This document shows, piece by piece, positions 7,704 to 16,636 of a stretch of DNA of 55,998 nucleotides. Position 1 is the stretch's first letter; every line of letters begins with the position of its first letter. The notes under the pieces were generated by a model. The model saw nothing but the letters and a program-made list of their open reading frames with translations, did no database searches and was not told where the DNA came from. The translations under genes and the position numbers were made by a program. This DNA is from Lachnospiraceae bacterium (GTDB lineage Bacteria; Bacillota; Clostridia; Lachnospirales; Lachnospiraceae): the NCBI GenBank assembly GCA_024687205.1, contig JAILES010000107.1, positions 1 to 55,998 of the forward strand, read 5' to 3'.

Positions 7704-9080
7704 TCATTTTCCGAGGAGGTGTTCACCTATCTTGTATACATCCCCTGCGCCCATGGTCAGGATCACGTCTCCATCCGAAGCATGCTGGAGGAGATAGTTT
7801 TCAATATCGTCAAAATAGCTGAAATACAGGGCATTTCCGCCGGCTGCGTTTATCAGCTCCGCTATATCTTTAGAAGACACACCGAGAGTATCCGTTTCCC
7901 TTGCAGCATATATATCGGCAAGGATCACGGTATCGGCAGCTTTAAGGGCAGCAGCAAATTCGTGCAGGAAGGCTTTGGTCCTTGTATAAGTATGGGGCTG
8001 GAAAATGCACCAGAGCTTATTGTGAGGATATTTTTCCATGGCTTTCAGCGTGGAAGCTATTTCGGAAGGATGGTGGGCGTAATCGTCGATTATCTTTATC
8101 CCGCCGATATTCCCCTTTATCTCGAAACGTCTTTCCGTGCCGCTGAAGTTTTTCAGGGCCTCCAGGGTTCCTGCCCTGTCAAGTCCGAAGAGCTCTGCAG
8201 CGGCTATGGCGGCAAGAGAATTATAAACGTTGTGTTCTCCGACTACACCAAGAGCTACCTTGTACTTTTCATCTTTGTGGCAGAGTGTATAGAAGGGATG
8301 CCCGTTTGAGTCGTAGCCGATATCTTCCGCATGATAGTCGGAAGAAGCACTGTGACCGAAAGTGATTACCCGGCATTTAAGGCCGCTTAAGAACTCATCA
8401 AGTCTTTCGATATCGCTGTTTATGATAAGCGTGCCGTCCTCGGGAAGAAGGTCTGCAAAGCGTCTGAAAGAATTGCGTATATCTTCCAGATCCTTAAAGA
8501 AGTCCAGATGATCTTCCTCTATATTAAGAATGATCGATACCTTGGGGAAGAATTCAAGATAACTGTTGGTATATTCACAGGCTTCGGCCACGAAGTATTT
8601 ATCGCTGCCTTTGCGGAGATTGCCGCCTATGGAATCGAGGATACCTCCGACCAGAAGTGTCGGATCCGTATCGCAGTGCATGAGTATCTCGCTCACCATG
8701 GAAGTGGTGGTGGTCTTGCCGTGAGTACCGGCAACTGCGAGAGGAAGCTCATACTGCTTCATCAGCTGTCCGAGAAGTGCGGCCCGGGACATCATAGGAA
8801 GTCCTCTGCGTACCGCTTCGGCATACTCGGGATTATCCGGATGGATGGCAGCAGTATATACGACTACGTCTGTATCATCTTCTATATTTGAAGCGCTCTG
8901 ACCGATGGAGATCCGGGCACCCAGACTTTCAAGATGGGCGGTGAGGGCAGATGCGGAACCGTCGGAGCCGCTGACCTTAAAATTTTTGCTGAGCAGTAAT
9001 TCTGCCAGGGCACTCATGCTGATGCCGCCTATACCGATAAAGTGTACATGTTGGGGTTTGGAAAAATCTAATTCGTACAT
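7704..9080 (-). CDS. murC: UDP-N-acetylmuramate-L-alanine ligase
   Basis: Adds L-alanine to UDP-MurNAc, the first amino acid step of cytoplasmic peptidoglycan precursor synthesis. The N-terminal nucleotide loop is HFIGIGGISMSALAEL. The ATP motif GTHGKTTTTSMV is near residue 110, followed by NIEEDHLDFF and DYAHHPSEI, all typical Mur ligase signatures. The frame is open nine codons further upstream. The ATG at 9080 is chosen because GAGGAGG sits 6 bases before it and the protein then begins MYELDF with normal family length (458 residues). It is divergent from glgC and is not part of a dcw cluster here. Confidence 0.97.
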   Translation of the reverse strand: MYELDFSKPQHVHFIGIGGISMSALAELLLSKNFKVSGSDGSASALTAHLESLGARISIGQSASNIEDDTDVVVYTAAIHPDNPEYAEAVRRGLPMMSRAALLGQLMKQYELPLAVAGTHGKTTTTSMVSEILMHCDTDPTLLVGGILDSIGGNLRKGSDKYFVAEACEYTNSYLEFFPKVSIILNIEEDHLDFFKDLEDIRNSFRRFADLLPEDGTLIINSDIERLDEFLSGLKCRVITFGHSASSDYHAEDIGYDSNGHPFYTLCHKDEKYKVALGVVGEHNVYNSLAAIAAAELFGLDRAGTLEALKNFSGTERRFEIKGNIGGIKIIDDYAHHPSEIASTLKAMEKYPHNKLWCIFQPHTYTRTKAFLHEFAAALKAADTVILADIYAARETDTLGVSSKDIAELINAAGGNALYFSYFDDIENYLLQHASDGDVILTMGAGDVYKIGEHLLGK

Positions 9081-9121
9081 CTTGTATCCTCCTCGATTAC
9101 ATAACATGATAACATAAGGAA

Positions 9122-9151
9122 ATGATATTTTGAAGAGGAGATTTTTGTGAA
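9122..9151 (-). promoter_or_regulatory. Candidate murC promoter
   Basis: Read leftward, TTCACA (9146-9151), an 18-base spacer and TATCAT (9122-9127). It lies 40 bases before the murC start. Confidence 0.4.
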
Positions 9152-9169
9152 AAAGTTGTAAAAAAACGG

Positions 9170-9198
9170 TTCACTTTCTTAAAATTTTCTGATATAAT
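9170..9198 (+). promoter_or_regulatory. Candidate glgC promoter
   Basis: A perfect TATAAT (9193-9198) lies 17 bases after a weak TTCACT -35 (9170-9175). The leader contains a small CCTG..CAGG hairpin (9207-9220) before the ribosome site of glgC. Confidence 0.5.
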
Positions 9199-9273
9199 AG
9201 ACAAAACCTGCGGCGGCAGGATGGGGTTAAATGTTTGAAGGGTTACAAATAAAATAAGCTAGGGGTGATTTAG

Positions 9274-10542
9274 ATGGTAAAAAAGGAAATGATCGCCATG
9301 CTCCTTGCGGGGGGACAGGGCAGCAGACTCGGAGTCTTGACAAGAAAGGTTGCGAAGCCTGCGGTTTCTTTCGGCGGCAAGTACCGTATTATCGACTTTC
9401 CGCTGAGCAACTGCATCGATTCCGGTGTTGATACCGTGGGTGTGCTTACCCAGTATCAGCCACTCAGACTGAATACCCATATTGGTATAGGTATTCCCTG
9501 GGATCTGGACAGGAACGTCGGAGGCGTGACGGTACTTCCGCCTTACGAGAAGAGCACAAACAGCGAGTGGTATACCGGTACGGCCAACGCCATATATCAG
9601 AACCTTGATTATATGGAGACCTTTAATCCTGATTATGTACTGATCCTTTCGGGTGATCATATATATAAGATGGATTACGAAGTTATGCTTGATTTCCATA
9701 AGGCTAACGGAGCGGATGTTACTCTTGCCGTAATGCCGGTGCCTATTGAGGAAGCAAAACGTTTCGGTATAGTCATCACGGACGAGAACCGCAAGATCAT
9801 CGATTTTGAAGAGAAGCCCGATAAGCCTCGTTCAAATCTGGCAAGCATGGGTATCTACATCTTCAATTGGAAGACTCTGAAGGAAGCGCTTATTGCAAAA
9901 GCTGACCAGCCCGCGCTGGATTTCGGCAAGCATGTCATTCCGTATTGCCATCAGAATCAGTCTCCGATCTATGCATATGAATATAACGGATACTGGAAGG
10001 ATGTAGGAACACTGCATTCTTACTGGGAAGCCAATATGGAGCTGATCGATATCGTTCCGGAGTTCAATCTTTATGAGGAATACTGGAAGATATATACGAA
10101 GTCAGACGCACTCACACCTCAATACATTTCAGAGAATGGTATAGTAGAAAGAAGTCTAATAGGCGAAGGCGCAACGATCTACGGTGAGGTTTATTCCTCG
10201 ATCATCGGCTGCAATGTCGAGATAGGAAAGGGAGCCGTAGTACGCGATTCCATTATAATGAACGACACCGTGATAGGTGCGGGCTGCGAGATAAACAAGA
10301 CTATCATCGCAGAGAACACCCTGGTTAAAGACGGAGTCAGGACCGGTATCGGCGAGGAAGTCGAGAACGAGACTGATCCCCGTATCTACAACCATGGTCT
10401 GGTCTGCATAGGCGAGCATACTGAGATACCTGCGGGAGTCACCATAGGAAAGAATACTGTGGTATTCGGCAAGACGGAACTTGGTGATTATCCGGACAAG
10501 GCCCTTGCAAGCGGTAAATCTCTGATAAAGGAGGGCAATTGA
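9274..10542 (+). CDS. glgC: Glucose-1-phosphate adenylyltransferase, catalytic subunit
   Basis: Makes ADP-glucose for glycogen synthesis. The 422-residue protein has the nucleotidyltransferase signature [13 protein letters not shown] (about residues 9-21), [19 protein letters not shown] and [11 protein letters not shown]. It also has [15 protein letters not shown] and YWKDVGT, followed by a C-terminal left-handed beta-helix with hexapeptide repeats. All catalytic segments are intact. glgD starts two bases after its stop; in Firmicutes GlgC and GlgD form a mixed complex. It probably serves carbon storage in this plant-polymer-degrading organism. Confidence 0.97.
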   Translation: MVKKEMIAMLLAGGQGSRLGVLTRKVAKPAVSFGGKYRIIDFPLSNCIDSGVDTVGVLTQYQPLRLNTHIGIGIPWDLDRNVGGVTVLPPYEKSTNSEWYTGTANAIYQNLDYMETFNPDYVLILSGDHIYKMDYEVMLDFHKANGADVTLAVMPVPIEEAKRFGIVITDENRKIIDFEEKPDKPRSNLASMGIYIFNWKTLKEALIAKADQPALDFGKHVIPYCHQNQSPIYAYEYNGYWKDVGTLHSYWEANMELIDIVPEFNLYEEYWKIYTKSDALTPQYISENGIVERSLIGEGATIYGEVYSSIIGCNVEIGKGAVVRDSIIMNDTVIGAGCEINKTIIAENTLVKDGVRTGIGEEVENETDPRIYNHGLVCIGEHTEIPAGVTIGKNTVVFGKTELGDYPDKALASGKSLIKEGN

Positions 10543-10543
10543 A

Positions 10544-11668
10544 ATGAGAGCGATGGGTATAATCTTAGCCGGCGGCGGAATGAAACACAGTAAGATGGGT
10601 GAACTGTCAAGCAGGCGTGCCGTTGCGGCAATGCCGGTGGCAGGCAGCTACAGGAGTATAGATTTTGCACTTTCCAATATGACCAATTCCCATATCCAGA
10701 AAGTTGCGGTGCTTACCCAGGACAATGCCAGGAGCCTGAATGAACACTTAAGTTCATCAAAGTGGTGGGATTTCGGACGTAAGCAGGGCGGTATGTATGT
10801 GTTTACACCTACCAGAACACTGGATAATTCCGACTGGTACAGGGGAACCGCGGACTCCATAGCACAGAATCTGGAGTTCATCAAAGACAGCCACGAGCCT
10901 TATGTAGTAATAGCTTCAGGCGATTGCGTATACAAGATGGACTACAACAAGGTACTGGAATATCATATTGACAAAAAGGCTGATATTACGGTAGTATGTA
11001 AGGAAGTGGGTAATAACGTCAACGTGGAACGCTTCGGTTGTGTTAAGACCGATATGGACGGCAGGATCACCGAGTTTGAAGAAAAGCCGGTAAAGGCAAA
11101 TTCGAGCACGATATCCTGTGGTATCTATATCATAAGACGTCGTCAGCTTGTCGAGATGATTGAAAAAGCGGCACAGGAAAACCGATATGATTTCGTCAAC
11201 GACATACTGATAAGATACAAAGATATCAAGCGTATCTATGCCTACAAAATGACGGACTATTGGAAGAATATTTCGACCATACAGGATTATTACGATACCA
11301 ATATGGATTTCCTTAATCCTGAGATCAGAAAGTTCTTCTTCAAGACTTATCCGGACATTTATTCCAAAATTGATGATCTGCCTCCGGCGAAATATAATGT
11401 GGGGGTCAGCGTTAAGAACAGCCTGGTGGCAAGCGGCAGCATCATCAACGGAACAGTCGAGAACTCCGTCATTTTCAAGAAGGTTTTTGTGGGGAACAAC
11501 TGCACGATCAAGAATTCGATCATTTTGAATGATGTATATATCGGTGACAACACCTACATCGAGAATTGCATCGTAGAAGCCAGGGGAACCATCCGAGCCA
11601 ATTCATCCCACAAAGGTGAGGACGGGATCAAGATCGTTGTAGAGAAGAATGAAAGGTATGTGATCTGA
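10544..11668 (+). CDS. glgD: Glucose-1-phosphate adenylyltransferase subunit GlgD
   Basis: Regulatory partner of GlgC. The 374-residue protein keeps the overall fold (GIILAGGG, YRSIDFALSNMTNS, ASGDCVYKMDYNK, FEEKPV, DYWKNI). It lacks the GGxGxRLxxL loop, having GGGMKHSKMGEL instead, which explains why GlgD proteins are poorly catalytic. The C-terminal beta-helix is present (residues about 285-355). GGAGGGC at the end of glgC serves as ribosome site. Co-transcribed with glgC. Confidence 0.95.
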   Translation: MRAMGIILAGGGMKHSKMGELSSRRAVAAMPVAGSYRSIDFALSNMTNSHIQKVAVLTQDNARSLNEHLSSSKWWDFGRKQGGMYVFTPTRTLDNSDWYRGTADSIAQNLEFIKDSHEPYVVIASGDCVYKMDYNKVLEYHIDKKADITVVCKEVGNNVNVERFGCVKTDMDGRITEFEEKPVKANSSTISCGIYIIRRRQLVEMIEKAAQENRYDFVNDILIRYKDIKRIYAYKMTDYWKNISTIQDYYDTNMDFLNPEIRKFFFKTYPDIYSKIDDLPPAKYNVGVSVKNSLVASGSIINGTVENSVIFKKVFVGNNCTIKNSIILNDVYIGDNTYIENCIVEARGTIRANSSHKGEDGIKIVVEKNERYVI

Positions 11669-11683
11669 TGATCACGACACCCG

Positions 11684-11712
11684 AAAGGGAAATGATCTAA
11701 ACAACTGAATAC
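11684..11712 (+). promoter_or_regulatory. Candidate sigma-H-type promoter upstream of spoVG
   Basis: AGGGAAA (11686-11692) and CTGAATAC (GAAT at 11707-11710) match the Bacillus sigma-H pattern RnAGGAwWW / RnnGAATww with one mismatch in each element and an 11-base spacer. spoVG of Bacillus subtilis is a classical sigma-H gene. This is a sequence resemblance only. Confidence 0.35.
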
Positions 11713-11791
11713 ATTGTACGAAGACTCCTATTGATGACTACCTGACGGTACAGTACACAGTTGTACTTAATTAGGAAAGGAGTTTTGCAGC

Positions 11792-12049
11792 ATGACCATC
11801 ACAGATGTGAGAGTCCGCAAGGTGGACAAAGAAGGCAAGCTGAAGGCTGTTGTTTCCGTTACGATTGAAGACTGCTTCGTTATTCATGACATCAAGGTGA
11901 TCGAGGGAGACCATGGTTTGTTCATAGCAATGCCCAGCCGCAAGGCGCAGGACGGTACGTATAAGGATATTGCACATCCTATCAATTCCGAAACACGTGA
12001 CGATCTGCAGAAGAGGATTTTAAAGGCATACGAAGAATCAGCAGAATGA
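11792..12049 (+). CDS. spoVG: SpoVG-family regulator
   Basis: Small nucleic-acid-binding regulator of 85 residues, linked in other Firmicutes to sporulation, cell division and capsule control. The family core is unmistakable: [11 protein letters not shown] at the start, an [19 protein letters not shown] strand, and [10 protein letters not shown] followed by DIAHPIN. AGGAAAGGAG precedes the ATG. Transcribed alone between glgD (123-base gap) and a terminator. Its presence does not prove that the organism sporulates, because many non-sporulating Firmicutes keep it. Confidence 0.96.
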   Translation: MTITDVRVRKVDKEGKLKAVVSVTIEDCFVIHDIKVIEGDHGLFIAMPSRKAQDGTYKDIAHPINSETRDDLQKRILKAYEESAE

Positions 12050-12060
12050 GTAAGACATAA

Positions 12061-12095
12061 AAAAGAAGTACCGACCCTGAAGTACTTCTTTTTTT
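12061..12095. terminator. Terminator between spoVG and the convergent phosphoesterase gene
   Basis: Stem AAGAAGTAC (12063-12071) / GTACTTCTT (12082-12090), 10-base loop, T run 12091-12095. The A-run before it makes it usable on both strands. Confidence 0.88.
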
Positions 12096-12113
12096 GTGTC
12101 GTTTTGTATAGAA

Positions 12114-13028
12114 TTACTTTACGGTGATGATGCCGTAGCTTCCTTCCAGTGCTGGAGCAAAGACATGTTCCTTTACCCTGTCGCTAAGATATCCGTCCCA
12201 GGAGAAATGGAGATGGCCGGCGAATACTTCAACTACAGGTGAATCATCCGCGAAGAGTATATCAAGCAGCTGTCTGGTCTCGTATTCCGGCCAGTAGTAA
12301 TCATCATTGTATCCCCACAGAAGAGAACGGCCGTCATAGATCTCCCGGGATTTTTCCGCTAAGGAAGTATCAACAGCAGAAGCTATAGGGACATGTGTCA
12401 TGAAGAGTATCGGCTTATCCTCGGCACAGATATTACGCAGCTTTTCAAGTCCGTTTTCCGTCATATTGTAAGCTGAGTCGTTCCAGGCGACAACAACGAA
12501 GTTCTCAAATTCATAGCTTATCAGATCCGAGTCATCACCAAGTTCAGGCATGAATTCCTTGGCTATCTGAAAGGACTCTTCCGAAATATAAGTGGGCATC
12601 ACATCATGATCGCAGCGCAGATAGATATAAGGGACGGTAAGTTTATCAAGCCCTTTACGGAAACAGATCAGATTGTCCCTGGAGCAGAAATCCACCATAT
12701 CACCGCCGAACACGACCAGATCGGCGCCGCTTTCATTGATAAAGTCGGGCCAGTAGTTATCCCATTTATCAGCTGCATGTTGTGAAAATCCATCACGGGC
12801 CTTTACATCTTTTCTATATCCCTTGCCTACTTCGCTGCCGGTCTTAGCGATGTGCAGATCCGAGAGCCAGAGTATCTTAAAGGGCTTTTCCACAGCTTCA
12901 AGATCTATTTCTATTTCTTCGGCATGGGGTTCGAATTTATCCCTTTTCCCGTACAGTACAAGAACGATAAGGGCCATGCAGGCTGCGGCAAGTATAAGAG
13001 TTGTTATCAGGATGATCTTCTTTTTCAT
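12114..13028 (-). CDS. Membrane-anchored calcineurin-like metallophosphoesterase
   Basis: Predicted dinuclear-metal phosphoesterase, 304 residues. An N-terminal hydrophobic anchor (about residues 4-26) places the catalytic domain outside the membrane. Metal-site motifs are in order: DLH (D57, H59), GGD (D110), CDHD at 139-142, THVP, and AGHLH near residue 265. The usual GNHD motif reads CDHD, so the bridging asparagine is replaced by aspartate. No clear Shine-Dalgarno precedes the ATG. Substrate unknown; possible roles include wall teichoic or nucleotide phosphate cleavage, but nothing here decides it. Confidence 0.82.
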   Translation of the reverse strand: MKKKIILITTLILAAACMALIVLVLYGKRDKFEPHAEEIEIDLEAVEKPFKILWLSDLHIAKTGSEVGKGYRKDVKARDGFSQHAADKWDNYWPDFINESGADLVVFGGDMVDFCSRDNLICFRKGLDKLTVPYIYLRCDHDVMPTYISEESFQIAKEFMPELGDDSDLISYEFENFVVVAWNDSAYNMTENGLEKLRNICAEDKPILFMTHVPIASAVDTSLAEKSREIYDGRSLLWGYNDDYYWPEYETRQLLDILFADDSPVVEVFAGHLHFSWDGYLSDRVKEHVFAPALEGSYGIITVK

Positions 13029-13079
13029 GGAGATAATGATAACATGCAGTGAAAAAAATACAAGAGGAAAGCTTTTTTG

Positions 13080-13108
13080 TAAACATTTCCGGCAGGATGT
13101 GGTATAAT
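13080..13108 (+). promoter_or_regulatory. Candidate promoter for the HD-GYP gene
   Basis: A perfect TATAAT (13103-13108) has a weak -35 (TAAACA, 13080-13085) at 17 bases. The ATG at 13131 follows about 16 bases after the expected start of transcription. Confidence 0.45.
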
Positions 13109-13130
13109 TCTCATTATATGAGGTTGTATT

Positions 13131-15254
13131 ATGAAGAATAAAAAAGAAAATCGTAATCTCCCCATACAGCTGGCTTTTTATGCGCTTGCAATTGCGCTTA
13201 ATTTTGCACTTCCCCGCACGGCAGCAGCACTGGGGCTTCCTTTGTATCTGGATAATGTCGGTACCTTAAGTGCAGCGGTACTGGGCGGTTACCTGCCCGG
13301 CATTGTGGTAGGTTATCTTAACAACATCATCAATATGCAGGGTAATCCCGGGAATGCTTATTATGTGGTGCTTTCCACTTTGATAGCAGCTGCGGGAACC
13401 TGGCTGGCCAAAAGAGGTTATTTCGATAAATTTTGGAAAGCCATTCTCACTATTCCGGTATTTGCTTTCATAGGCGGAGTACTCGGTTCTATACTCACAT
13501 ACCTGCTTTACGGTTTCGGTATGGGAGAAGGCATCAGCGCGCCTTTTGCAAAAGCCCTGCTGGAAAGCGGCAAAATGTCTGTGTTCTGGGCACAGATGTC
13601 ATCTGATGTTGCCATCGATCTCATAGATAAAGCCATAACAGTGGTACTTGCTTACATACTGATACATCTGATCCCGGAAAAGACAAGGCCGGCGCTGCGT
13701 CTTACGGGCTGGCGCCAGAAGCCCCTGTCTTCGGATGCGCTGCTGGATGCAAGGAAAGATGTGACCAGGTCTTTCTCTTTACGCAGCAAGATAATCACCA
13801 TCATCTCGGTGATAATGATCTGTGTAGCAGTGGTAACCACCTTTATAAGCTATCTGCTCTTCCACAGCTTTGCAATTAAGCAGTATACCTACAGCTGCAG
13901 CAGTGCCGCAAAGCTTACCGCGGATCTGATCGATCCGGAGAAAGTGGACTTGTATCTGAAGTTGGGAAGAGATTCCCATGAGTATCAGCAGATAGAGCAT
14001 GAAATTGAGAGCATACGGCAGGGGAATCCCAATATAGAATTCCTTTATGTTTATCGTTTTGACGGAAGAGGGGTACATGTGGTATTTGATCTGGATACTC
14101 CGGAAGTGCCGGCAGGAAAGCCCGGAGAGATCATTGAGATGGAGGATTACCTGATACCATACAGAAACGAACTGCTTGCAGGTGAAAGGATAGAACCGCT
14201 GCTTGATGATACGAAGTACGGTAAGCTGCTCACAGTCTTTGAACCGGTCTATGACAGCGAGGGTAAATGTGTCTGCTATGCGGCTGCAGATATTAAAGTG
14301 GAAGATATAACTCTTTCAATATTGAATTATATGACTAAGGTATTTTCGCTGTTCATAGGCTTCTATATCTTTATCCTTGCGTTTTGCATCTGGCTTGTGG
14401 ATTATCATCTGATATTCCCGATCACGGCCATGACGATCTCCGCAAGAAAGTTTGCCTATGACAGTGAGGAAGCCATAGAGATCAGCGTGGACCGGCTGCA
14501 GCATCTGGATATAGCCACCGGTGACGAGATAGAGAACCTCTACGAATCGCTTTCCAAGACCATTGCGGAGACCGTGGGTTATCTGGAAGATGTTAAGGCC
14601 AAGGGCGAACAGATCAACCACATGCAGAACGGCCTGATATATGTTCTTGCGGATATGGTGGAGAGCCGCGATAAGAATACCGGTGATCATGTACGTAAGA
14701 CGGCTGCATATGTACGCCTTATCATGAACAAGATGAAAGAGAAGGGTATATATACGGATAAGCTTACGGACGAATATATTGAAGATGTGGTAAACTCTGC
14801 TCCCCTGCATGACGTGGGTAAGATAAACGTTTCCGATGTGATACTGAACAAGCCGGGAAAGCTTACCGATGAAGAATTTACCATCATGAAGACCCATACC
14901 ACGGCGGGAAGAAAGATAATCGAAAATGCCATGTTCCTTGTATCCGACAGCGGCTACCTGCAGGAAGCAAAGAATCTTGCAAGCTACCATCATGAGAGAT
15001 GGGACGGCAAAGGCTACCCTTCCGGTAAGGCAGGGGAGGATATTCCGCTTTCGGCGCGCATCATGTCCATTGCGGATGTATTTGATGCATTGGTCTCAAA
15101 ACGAAGCTACAAGGAACCTTTCAGTTTTGAAAAAGCCATGGGGATAATTAAAGAAGGCGCGGGTACACAGTTCGATCCGCAGATCGCGGAAATCTTTGTT
15201 GAGGCCGAAGATGAAGTAAGAGAGATACTGGCGGTTCAGCTGAAGAATTCATAG
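13131..15254 (+). CDS. Membrane HD-GYP phosphodiesterase with S-component-like N-terminal domain
   Basis: Predicted cyclic-di-GMP-type phosphodiesterase sensor, 707 residues. Residues 1-185 form about six hydrophobic helices. The LDNVGTLSAAVLGG..PG..VGYLNN pattern resembles substrate-binding S components of ECF transporters and related ligand-sensing membrane domains. A further helix (about 218-240), an extracellular Cache-like region (about 245-395), a helix (about 400-425) and a linker follow. The catalytic HD-GYP domain comes last, with LHDVGKI at 559-565 (HD = 560-561) and HHERWDGKGYP at 620-630, all intact. An isolated transcription unit with its own promoter and terminator. The ligand sensed is unknown. 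Confidence 0.88.
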   Translation: MKNKKENRNLPIQLAFYALAIALNFALPRTAAALGLPLYLDNVGTLSAAVLGGYLPGIVVGYLNNIINMQGNPGNAYYVVLSTLIAAAGTWLAKRGYFDKFWKAILTIPVFAFIGGVLGSILTYLLYGFGMGEGISAPFAKALLESGKMSVFWAQMSSDVAIDLIDKAITVVLAYILIHLIPEKTRPALRLTGWRQKPLSSDALLDARKDVTRSFSLRSKIITIISVIMICVAVVTTFISYLLFHSFAIKQYTYSCSSAAKLTADLIDPEKVDLYLKLGRDSHEYQQIEHEIESIRQGNPNIEFLYVYRFDGRGVHVVFDLDTPEVPAGKPGEIIEMEDYLIPYRNELLAGERIEPLLDDTKYGKLLTVFEPVYDSEGKCVCYAAADIKVEDITLSILNYMTKVFSLFIGFYIFILAFCIWLVDYHLIFPITAMTISARKFAYDSEEAIEISVDRLQHLDIATGDEIENLYESLSKTIAETVGYLEDVKAKGEQINHMQNGLIYVLADMVESRDKNTGDHVRKTAAYVRLIMNKMKEKGIYTDKLTDEYIEDVVNSAPLHDVGKINVSDVILNKPGKLTDEEFTIMKTHTTAGRKIIENAMFLVSDSGYLQEAKNLASYHHERWDGKGYPSGKAGEDIPLSARIMSIADVFDALVSKRSYKEPFSFEKAMGIIKEGAGTQFDPQIAEIFVEAEDEVREILAVQLKNS

Positions 15255-15271
15255 TAAAATGTAATGTTACC

Positions 15272-15304
15272 AAAGGCCCCTGTTCTTGACAGGGGTCTTT
15301 GTTT
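15272..15304 (+). terminator. Intrinsic terminator after the HD-GYP gene
   Basis: AAAGGCCCCTGT (15272-15283) pairs with ACAGGGGTCTTT (15289-15300) with one G-T pair, and a T-rich tail follows. Its 3' half carries the -35 box of the next promoter. Confidence 0.8.
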
Positions 15305-15314
15305 ATGCTATATT
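15286..15314 (+). promoter_or_regulatory. Promoter of the cobalamin operon
   Basis: A perfect TTGACA (15286-15291), a 17-base spacer and TATATT (15309-15314). The -35 lies inside the preceding terminator hairpin. Transcription would start near 15321, exactly where the riboswitch begins. Confidence 0.8.
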
Positions 15315-15315
15315 T

Positions 15316-15518
15316 GCGCGGTGCACAGGTGGAGCCAGGGCCGAAAGGCTCCGGGGCTTGTTAAATGGGAACCGGGTGAAACTCCCGGACAGTGCCGCTA
15401 CCGTTATAGCCGGGTCTTAAGCCTGTACACTGGCACACAAACTTTTCCGAGTCAGAGAAGAGTGCCGAAGGGTCGGATCGCCGGCTCTCCTTTTGTGTGC
15501 CGCGAAAGCGGTTTTTTT
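15316..15518 (+). ncRNA. Cobalamin (B12) riboswitch with expression platform
   Basis: The B12-box signature is present: GGGAACCGGGTGAAACTCCC (15367-15386) followed by GGACAGTGCCGCTACCGT, the highly conserved core of cobalamin riboswitches. The preceding GGAGCCAGGGCC..GGCTCC stem and the downstream GAGTCAGAGA-AG-AGTGCC segment also fit. In the platform, GGCACACAAA (15432-15441) can pair perfectly with TTTGTGTGCC (15492-15501). The competing short hairpin CCGC-GAAA-GCGG (15500-15511) runs into seven Ts. These two structures share bases and could form a termination switch. The gene directly downstream encodes a B12-type binding protein, which fits repression by cobalamin. Confidence 0.95.
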
Positions 15519-15553
15519 ATTCTATTTTTTACAAAAGGGAGGAAGAAAAAAAG

Positions 15554-16636
15554 ATGAAAAAAAGATTTCTGACAATGATCGCGGGAGTGATGACAACAAT
15601 GGCACTGCTCGCGGGCTGCGGACAGGAGCCTGAAGCTCCCGCAGCAGAAGCAACGACCGAGGTGACTGCAGAACCTGCAACCGAAGTAAAGGAAGAGGTT
15701 ACGGAAGAACCTGTTGAAGAAACAGTTGAAGAAGCAGAGCCTGAAAGCACGGGAACAGCAATGAAAGACCGCAGCGGTAATGATATCGTAGTACCTGCTG
15801 AGGTAAACAGCATTGTTTCCATGGCTCCCTCAATTTCGAGAGTACTGATCGATATGGGTTATGCAGATAAGATCGTCTGTGCGGATACCAATACACAGGC
15901 TTCATACGGCAGCGAACTCGGAGCAGATGTACTTTACATGGATATGATGGCACCGGATCAGGAGCAGCTGGTAGCTCTTGCACCGGATCTCATTTTCACT
16001 TCGGGCATGAGTTCAAAAGACGGTGTAGATGCTTTCTCTTCAGTACGTGATGCAGGTGTGTGTGTTGCTGATATCCCCAGCAGTGTTTCACTGAAAGCTA
16101 TAGAAGAGGATCTGGTATTTATCGGACAGTGTGTGGGAAATGAAGCCGCAGGACAGAAACTTGCTGATGATATGCAGGCAGCTCTTGACGAACTTGCAGC
16201 TATTGCAGCAACCATTCCCGAGGAAGAGAAGAAGACCGTGCTCTTTGAACTCTTTACACCTTCTGCTGATTATCCTACAATATATACAGCAGGTCCGGGA
16301 ACCTATATCAATGAGATGCTGGAACTCATCGGTGCTGTAAATATCGCAGCAGATCAGGAAGCTCAGTGGCCTGCACTGACCGAGGAAGCTGCTGTAGGTG
16401 CTGATCCCCAGGTGATCCTTACAGCAGATATGTACACACCTGATGTTATCAATGTACTGCTGACCATGCCCGGTTGGGAGAATGTAAAAGCCATCAAGGA
16501 CGGCGCAGTATATCAGCTGAATGCGGATCAGGTAAACCAGCCGAATCATCATGTTATAGATGCGCTGATAGATATGGCTGAGGATATCTATCCCGAATAC
16601 TTTAAGGATGCAGAAGAGCTGCGTCCAGCAGCATGA
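15554..16636 (+). CDS. btuF: Cobalamin/corrinoid ABC transporter substrate-binding lipoprotein
   Basis: Cell-surface binding protein of the vitamin B12/iron-chelate class, 360 residues. The signal peptide ends in the lipobox LLAGC (mature Cys about residue 20). An acidic, repetitive E/P/T-rich spacer (about 24-60) leads to a periplasmic-binding-protein fold: IVSMAPSISRVLIDMGYADKIV, ALAPDLIFTSG and VIDALIDMAEDI. The frame is open 19 codons upstream, but the ATG at 15554 follows GGGAGGAAG and gives the signal peptide. The B12 riboswitch upstream and cob genes downstream make a corrinoid the likely substrate. Siderophore or heme binding proteins of the same fold are the alternative. Confidence 0.88.
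   Translation: MKKRFLTMIAGVMTTMALLAGCGQEPEAPAAEATTEVTAEPATEVKEEVTEEPVEETVEEAEPESTGTAMKDRSGNDIVVPAEVNSIVSMAPSISRVLIDMGYADKIVCADTNTQASYGSELGADVLYMDMMAPDQEQLVALAPDLIFTSGMSSKDGVDAFSSVRDAGVCVADIPSSVSLKAIEEDLVFIGQCVGNEAAGQKLADDMQAALDELAAIAATIPEEEKKTVLFELFTPSADYPTIYTAGPGTYINEMLELIGAVNIAADQEAQWPALTEEAAVGADPQVILTADMYTPDVINVLLTMPGWENVKAIKDGAVYQLNADQVNQPNHHVIDALIDMAEDIYPEYFKDAEELRPAA

Noticed and set aside
7586..8309. Rightward open frames antisense to the 3' end of murC and across the intergenic region
   Set aside because: No ribosome site, no recognisable sequence, and they run against the well-supported murC frame; the DNA around 7621 is better explained by DnaA boxes.
14316..14993. Leftward open frame opposite the HD-GYP gene
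   Set aside because: It is a shadow of the strongly supported HD-GYP coding frame with no independent start signal or motif.
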